Positions 59,267 through 64,000 of a DNA stretch of 64,000 bases are shown here, in pieces (the first letter of the stretch is position 1; each line of letters starts with the position of its first letter). Origin of the DNA: Pseudomonas sp. MM213 (GTDB taxonomy: Bacteria; Pseudomonadota; Gammaproteobacteria; Pseudomonadales; Pseudomonadaceae). The stretch is taken from positions 2,480,001-2,544,000 of the forward strand of contig NZ_CP081943.1 in NCBI RefSeq assembly GCF_020423045.1. Direction: 5' to 3'. Under the pieces are notes generated by a model that saw nothing but the letters and a program-made list of their open reading frames with translations, was not told the origin of the DNA and did not search any database. Both the position numbers and the translations under genes were made by a program.

Positions 59267-61594
59267 GAAATCGTCATCCACGAACGGCAGAATCGCATCC
59301 GCCACCGGTTGCAGCTGCCGGGTGACGTAATGGTCGTAGTCGATCGGCGCGCTACGGATCTCCAGCGGCTCGGGCCCGGCGACGGTGATCACGTAGCTGA
59401 TCCAGCCGCCGTTCTGGTATTGCCGCGGACGGCCCTGTTGATCGTTGTAGTCGTCGGCGATCCGCGCCGCGCGAACATGCGGCGGCACGTTGCGTTCATA
59501 GTCATCCAGGGTCCGGCGCAAGCGCTTGCGGTAGATCAGGCGATCATCGAACTCGCCCGCCAGGGTCTTGCGCACGTACTCGCGGACATAATCCTGATAG
59601 GGCTGGCGATGGAAGATCCGCGTGTACAGCTCTTGCTGGAATTGCCGGGCCAGCAGCGACCAGTCGGTGCGCACGGTTTCCAGCCCCTTGTAGACCATCT
59701 CGTCAGTGCCGTCGTCACGCGTGACCAGCCCGGCATAACGCTTCTTGCTGCCCTCCTCGGCGCCGCGAATGGTCGGCATCAGAAAGCGCTTGTAGTGGGT
59801 TTCGAACTGTAACTCCAACGCGCTCTGCAGCCCGTACTCCTCTTGCACATGCACGCGCCACCATTGATTGACGTGATCCACCAGCGCGTGGCCGATCTGC
59901 GCCGCTTCCTGCTGACCGTGGGCGCGGCGCAGCCAGACAAACGTCGAGTCGGTATCGCCATAGATCACTGTGTGCCCCTGGGCTTCGATCAACTGGCGGG
60001 TACGCAGCATGATTTCGTGCCCGCGCAACGTGATCGACGAGGCCAGACGCGTATCGAAGAAACGGCAACCGCTGGAGCCGAGCACGCCGTAGAAGGCGTT
60101 CATGATGATCTTCAGCGCCTGGGACAACGGTGCGTTGTGTTCGCGCTTGGCGGTTTCGCGGCCCTCGGCGACCCGCGCGACAATGGCCGGCAGGCAGTGC
60201 CGGGTTCTGGAAAAAAGCGCCCCGCGAAAACCGGGCACGGATTCGCTGTCCTCGGGATGCTTGAGCCCTTCGATCAGGCCCACCGGGTCGATGAGGAAGG
60301 TGCGGATGATCGATGGATAGAGGCTTTTGTAGTCGAGCACCAGCACCGATTCGTACAGGCCCGGCTGCGAGTCCATGACAAATCCGCCGGGGCTGGCCTG
60401 TGCAGGCTTGCTGCCGAGGTTGGGCGCAACGAAACCCTGGCGGTGCATCAACGGCATGTACAGGTGCGTGAAGGCCGCCACCGAACCGCCACTGCGATCC
60501 GCCGGCAAACCGGTCACGCTGGCCCGCTCCAGCAGGAAAGTGAGCAATTGGGTCTTGGCGAAAATCCGCGTGACCAGTTCGCAGTCCTTGAGGTTGTAAG
60601 TGGCGAGGGCCGGTTTGTCCTCGGCGAACATGCGGTTGATTTCGTCCATGCGCTGGTACGGCGTGCTGATCGACTTGCCCTCGCCGAGCAGGGTTTGCGC
60701 GACGTTTTCCAGGCTGAACGATGGAAAACTCCAGGTCGCCGAACGCAGGGATTCGATGCCGTCGATGATCAATCGCCCGGCGGCCGAGGCGAAGTAATGG
60801 TTGCGGCTGCCGTGCTCGCGCCACTGCATTTCCTCACCGCCGCGCCCCAGTTTCAGCGGCACCGCCAGGCGTCGGGCGTGTTCGTGAAGCACGCGCAAAT
60901 CGAACTGCACGACGTTCCAGCCAATGATCGCGTCAGGGTCGTGCCGGGCGAACCATTCGTTGAGCTTTTTCAGCAGCAGGGTTCGCGACTCGCAATACTC
61001 GAGCTGGAAGTCGACCTTGCTGTCGTCGCCGTTGGGCGGGCCGAGCATGTACACCTGACGCTCGCCGCAGCCTTCCAGCGCGATGGAATACAGATCGCCC
61101 TGAGCGGTGGTTTCGATGTCCAGGGACACCAGCCTGAGCGTCGGTCGATAGTCGGGATCGGGTTTCATCTGCGCGTCGAGCAGCAGGCCTTCGGCATCGG
61201 GTGTGCCACCGAAGATCACCGGCGCGGTGATGAAGCGCTCCATCATGTAGCGTTCCGGGGGGCGTACGTCGGCCTCGAACATCTCGACGCCAGCCTTGCG
61301 CAGCGCGGTTTCCAGGCGCATCAGTTGACCGTGTTGCTGGCAATACAGGCCGAGCACCGGGCGATGTTCGAAATCCAGCAGGGCCAGGGGTTTGAGCTCG
61401 ACATTTTTTTCGCCGTGCAGCACCTGCTCAGCCTGCTCACGCTGCTCGGCGGGGATGAACGCCACCGACGGTTGATGCGGCAGGCGAATACGCTGGGGAC
61501 CGGTGTCGGTCGCCAGCCAGAACTCGACTTCCGTACCGGCCGGGGTATCGCGCCAATGCCGGGTGAGGACGAAGCCCCGCTGTAAATCCACCAC
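59231..61594 (-). CDS. polB: DNA polymerase II
   Basis: A 787-residue family B polymerase used in replication restart and translesion bypass. It starts with GTG after GAGGTTG. The 3'-5' exonuclease motifs are [11 protein letters not shown] (Exo I), [12 protein letters not shown] (Exo II) and YNLKDCELV (Exo III). Polymerase motifs are DYKSLYPSI (A), [15 protein letters not shown] (B) and YGDTDSTFV (C). All catalytic Asp residues are present. SOS control is typical in E. coli, but I see no clear LexA box before this start. Confidence 0.96.
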   Translation of the reverse strand: MVDLQRGFVLTRHWRDTPAGTEVEFWLATDTGPQRIRLPHQPSVAFIPAEQREQAEQVLHGEKNVELKPLALLDFEHRPVLGLYCQQHGQLMRLETALRKAGVEMFEADVRPPERYMMERFITAPVIFGGTPDAEGLLLDAQMKPDPDYRPTLRLVSLDIETTAQGDLYSIALEGCGERQVYMLGPPNGDDSKVDFQLEYCESRTLLLKKLNEWFARHDPDAIIGWNVVQFDLRVLHEHARRLAVPLKLGRGGEEMQWREHGSRNHYFASAAGRLIIDGIESLRSATWSFPSFSLENVAQTLLGEGKSISTPYQRMDEINRMFAEDKPALATYNLKDCELVTRIFAKTQLLTFLLERASVTGLPADRSGGSVAAFTHLYMPLMHRQGFVAPNLGSKPAQASPGGFVMDSQPGLYESVLVLDYKSLYPSIIRTFLIDPVGLIEGLKHPEDSESVPGFRGALFSRTRHCLPAIVARVAEGRETAKREHNAPLSQALKIIMNAFYGVLGSSGCRFFDTRLASSITLRGHEIMLRTRQLIEAQGHTVIYGDTDSTFVWLRRAHGQQEAAQIGHALVDHVNQWWRVHVQEEYGLQSALELQFETHYKRFLMPTIRGAEEGSKKRYAGLVTRDDGTDEMVYKGLETVRTDWSLLARQFQQELYTRIFHRQPYQDYVREYVRKTLAGEFDDRLIYRKRLRRTLDDYERNVPPHVRAARIADDYNDQQGRPRQYQNGGWISYVITVAGPEPLEIRSAPIDYDHYVTRQLQPVADAILPFVDDDFSTLIGGQLGLF

Positions 61595-61677
61595 TGCAAC
61601 CTCACCTCTGATTCAGAGCGCAATTCTACGCGGCATTGCGGGGGATAACAGCGAACGCCTGGATTGGAATGAACCCT

Positions 61678-61770
61678 TGTAGGAGCTGGCTTGCCGGCGA
61701 TAGCGCCCGTTCAAACGATAAATACGTCGCCTGACCCACCGCTATCGCCGGCAAGCCGGCTCCTACAAGG
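61678..61770. repeat. REPIN upstream of polB
   Basis: TTGTAGGAGCTGGCTTGCC-GGCGATAGCG and its inverse, about 45 bp apart, in the divergent interval between polB and the CBS gene. Confidence 0.9.
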
Positions 61771-61915
61771 TCGGTGGTGTGTTCGAAAATGAGAGGTTTA
61801 TCGAAGAAAAACGGCTGAATGGCGTTTTTTGCGCGTTATCTGCCGTTTTCTGCCTTGCCCTCGGCGCTCGGGTCTACGATTCTTCAAGAACAACGACAAC
61901 ACCCGAGAAGCCACC

Positions 61916-62356
61916 ATGAAAACCGTCGCCCAACTGCTCAAGTTGAAAGATCAGAAAAATCAGGAAGTGCACCAGATCAAACCCGATCACATGGTGCTCG
62001 AAGCACTGATGAAGATGGCCGAGAAGAACGTCGGTGCCTTGCTGGTGGTAGAGAATGACGAAGTGCTGGGCATCATCAGTGAACGTGATTACGCACGCAA
62101 ACTGGTGCTGCATGGCCGTTCTTCCGTGGGCACGCCGGTCCGCGACATCATGGTGTCGCCAGTCATCACCGTAGACACCCATCAAACCGTCGATACGTGC
62201 CTGAGCATCATGTCTGACAGGCGCCTGCGTCACCTGCCGGTGGTGGAGAACGGCAAGTTGATCGGCTTGCTGTCGATCGGCGACCTGGTCAAGGAAGCGA
62301 TTGCGGAGCAGGCAGAACTGATCCGCCAGCTGGAGCAGTACATTCGCGGCGAGTAA
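61916..62356 (+). CDS. Two-CBS-domain protein
   Basis: A 146-residue protein starting MKTVAQLLKLKDQKN. CBS domain 1 (about 15-70) shows NVGALLVVENDEVLGIISER and domain 2 (about 80-135) shows LRHLPVVENGKLIGLLSIGD, ending in a helix. Such pairs bind AMP, ATP or NAD and sense energy state. No enzymatic domain is attached, so it is a stand-alone sensor. It is flanked by REPINs on both sides. Confidence 0.92.
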   Translation: MKTVAQLLKLKDQKNQEVHQIKPDHMVLEALMKMAEKNVGALLVVENDEVLGIISERDYARKLVLHGRSSVGTPVRDIMVSPVITVDTHQTVDTCLSIMSDRRLRHLPVVENGKLIGLLSIGDLVKEAIAEQAELIRQLEQYIRGE

Positions 62357-62365
62357 TGCGAGCCC

Positions 62366-62459
62366 TGTAGGAGCGAGGCTTGCCCGCGAAAGCGCCGACT
62401 CAGTCAATGAACGTGTCGCCTGACCCAACGCCTTCGCGGGCAAGCCTCGCTCCTACAGG
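62366..62459. repeat. REPIN between the CBS and GST genes
   Basis: TGTAGGAGCGAGGCTTGCCCGCGAA and its inverse CTTCGCGGGCAAGCCTCGC-TCCTACA, about 40 bp apart, in a convergent interval. Confidence 0.92.
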
Positions 62460-62471
62460 GGATTGCGGTGT

Positions 62472-63095
62472 TCAGGACGGCCAATGCCGCGCAAAGACCG
62501 GCGCCAACGTCGGGTGCCGGTCGATTCGCTCAAGCCAGGCGAAAAAACCGGGCCGCGCACTGCGCAAATGCTCCCGGGTGCCCGCCCACCGCGAGATCAC
62601 CGCCGCCAATACATCCAGCGCGCCGGGCGTCTCATCGCCCAGGTACAACTCGCCCGAGAACTGATCGGCAAACACCTCCCAACTCCAGTGCAACCGTTCG
62701 CGAGCACCGGCCATGAGGTTGTCACGCGAGGGTTTGTCCGCCACGAGCAACCAGCGCTCGGGGTAATCGATGATGCCGATCGCCGCATAACAATTGGTGA
62801 CGATGTACACCAGCCCCCGGATCGCCTGATCGCGCTCGGCGGCATCTTTCGGCAGCAGTTTCGACTTGGGAAACGTCAACCCGAGATGAATCAAGATCGC
62901 CGCACTTTCGGTGAGAACGCTGCCGTCAGGCAGTTGCAGGGTCGGAATCTGCTTCAGCGGGTTGATCTTCTCCAACGCGTGGGCCGCCTCGGTGGATAAC
63001 TCGACGTCGATGAAGCGGTAAGGAATCTCGCACAGCTCCAACGCAGCTTCGATGGCGGCGGCGCCGGAGTTCTGGTGTCCGTATAGCTGATACAT
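62472..63095 (-). CDS. Glutathione S-transferase family protein
   Basis: A 207-residue GST starting MYQLYGHQNSGAAAIEAAL. The N-terminal thioredoxin-like domain (NPLKQIPTLQLPDG with the cis-Pro, VLTESAAILIHL for glutathione gamma-Glu binding) is followed by an all-helical C-terminal domain (SGELYLGDETPGALDVLAAV). It may conjugate or isomerise small electrophiles; no specific substrate can be named. The start with GCGATATG is preceded by AGGAGCG. Confidence 0.9.
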   Translation of the reverse strand: MYQLYGHQNSGAAAIEAALELCEIPYRFIDVELSTEAAHALEKINPLKQIPTLQLPDGSVLTESAAILIHLGLTFPKSKLLPKDAAERDQAIRGLVYIVTNCYAAIGIIDYPERWLLVADKPSRDNLMAGARERLHWSWEVFADQFSGELYLGDETPGALDVLAAVISRWAGTREHLRSARPGFFAWLERIDRHPTLAPVFARHWPS

Positions 63096-63241
63096 ATCGC
63101 GCTCCTGGCGAGACGAACAGGTAGTCGGTAGACGAGCGGGCAAAGGTCACGTTCCCTGCCATTTGGCGGATCGATGCAGGTAAGATGCGCGACCCCGGGG
63201 CACTCTTCCAATACCCCCGCAGCTCACTTCAAGGAAAGAAC

Positions 63242-64000
63242 ATGCGCCAACAGGATGGCCAACGCGCCGCACTTTTTCGTACCGTCGGTTTCATTCTGGC
63301 CTGCCTGGCGCTAAGTGCCTGCTCGCCAAGCGACCACTCGTCATCGGCCAGTCTAGCCGGTGAACAAGGGCGTGGCGGGGCCATGCTCGCCTATGAACAC
63401 GAATTGCAGCTGTTGCTGCCCCAGGCGGAAATCGCCCCGCGTTTGCAGGCCACCCGTGAGGCGTGCGAAACCGCACGCTTCGGCGCCTGCAACGTCTTGC
63501 GCATCGAGCAAGGCGCCGGCCGCGCCGACATCACCCTGCGCATTGCCCCTGCCGGCGTCGAGCCGTTGGTGGCGATGGCCGCCGAGGGTGGCGAACTGGG
63601 TCAGCGGATCACCAGCGCCGAAGACCTCGCCGATGCCGTGGACGACACCCGCCGACGCCAGGAACGACTCAAGGCCCAGCAGCAACGCCTGGATGAACTG
63701 GCGACCCGCAAAGACATCAGCGTCACCGACCTGATCACCCTGAGCAAAGAGCAGGCCGGGATCGAAAACGATCTGCAAGCCCTGGCGCAGATTGCCGCCG
63801 GGCACCAGCGGCGTCTGGACACCAATCGGGTCACGTTGTCGTTCCTGCCGACCGGCGCCAGCAGTCGCTCGTCGCACTTGAGCCAGGCGTTCAGCAACTT
63901 GCTCGACAACCTGGCCGAAGGCGCCGCCGATGCACTGGAAAAAACCAGTTACGCCCTGCCCTTCCTGATCCTCGCGTTCCCGCTGTTCATGCTGTGGGTC
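63242..64000 (+). CDS. DUF4349 lipoprotein, N-terminal part
   Basis: 253 codons are visible; the gene runs out of the window. It starts MRQQDGQRAALFRTVGF after CAAGGAAAG. The signal ends with lipobox LSACS. A coiled coil covers about residues 130-190 (DDTRRRQERLKAQQQRLDEL), followed by VTLSFLPTG typical of DUF4349, and a C-terminal hydrophobic segment begins near LPFLILAFPLFML, which is the usual membrane anchor. The family is of unknown function. Confidence 0.85.
   Translation, partial: MRQQDGQRAALFRTVGFILACLALSACSPSDHSSSASLAGEQGRGGAMLAYEHELQLLLPQAEIAPRLQATREACETARFGACNVLRIEQGAGRADITLRIAPAGVEPLVAMAAEGGELGQRITSAEDLADAVDDTRRRQERLKAQQQRLDELATRKDISVTDLITLSKEQAGIENDLQALAQIAAGHQRRLDTNRVTLSFLPTGASSRSSHLSQAFSNLLDNLAEGAADALEKTSYALPFLILAFPLFMLWV

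Noticed and set aside
59843..61585. 580-codon plus-strand ORF opposite polB
   Set aside because: Shadow of polB, no motif, no ribosome binding site.

Overview
The window looks like chromosomal DNA of a Pseudomonas, most likely of the P. fluorescens complex. Three things point there: the conserved order folD, tRNA cluster, tig, clpP, clpX, lon, hupB, ppiD; the many REP/REPIN repeats with TGTAGGAGC or TGTGGGAGC heads at gene ends; and the mix of Pseudomonas-type genes (AmpR/AmpC, SstT, glucarate catabolism, DNA polymerase II, many LysR and AraC regulators). No phage, plasmid, CRISPR array or large genomic island is visible. The only intact mobile element is one IS481-family insertion.

Layout. 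1-4.2 kb: a truncated DpkA-type imine reductase, a membrane-anchored nitrilase homologue lacking two of its three catalytic residues, an AraC regulator, a 28-residue acidic peptide and a DUF2242 lipoprotein. 4.2-14.8 kb: the protein-quality-control block (ppiD, hupB, lon, clpX, clpP, tig, all on the minus strand), with a tRNA-Asp-like relic between hupB and ppiD, a sigma-32-type promoter before lon, and a minus-strand tRNA cluster (Arg, His, Leu, His) divergent from folD. 14.9-30 kb: a frameshifted O-antigen-ligase-like gene, pbpG, small proteins, a PA2778-type C39-peptidase homologue without its active-site residues, terC, nhaR, an MFS exporter, sstT, and a four-gene operon (UDP-uronate epimerase, GT2, small membrane protein, GT39) that looks like a lipid-linked sugar pathway for LPS/lipid A decoration.

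30-45 kb: yceH, a cupin, an SdhL-type dehydrogenase, a secreted Tyr/Pro-repeat protein, the IS481-family element, an AI-2E family permease, trhP, LysR and EamA genes, and a glucarate module (FCD regulator, gudP, gudD). 45-64 kb: ampR/ampC, assorted small enzymes, an AraC/isochorismatase-type pair, a PAS-GGDEF-EAL protein, a TauE permease, a secreted galactose mutarotase, an aldo/keto reductase, DUF1810, polB, a CBS protein, a GST and a truncated DUF4349 lipoprotein.

The most unusual structure is a family of large composite repeats (about 17.6-18.5, 24.9-25.8, 33.3-35.5 and 57.5-57.9 kb). Three are inverted pairs of roughly 300-bp arms around a REP-rich centre and one is a single arm. Each begins 8 to 40 bp after a plus-strand stop codon. 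Seven arms can be compared, and two mutually exclusive hairpins near the outer end of the arm are kept by compensatory changes, which argues for a selected nucleic-acid structure rather than the short ORFs usually called there. The IS element landed inside one of these arms with a clean 7-bp target duplication.
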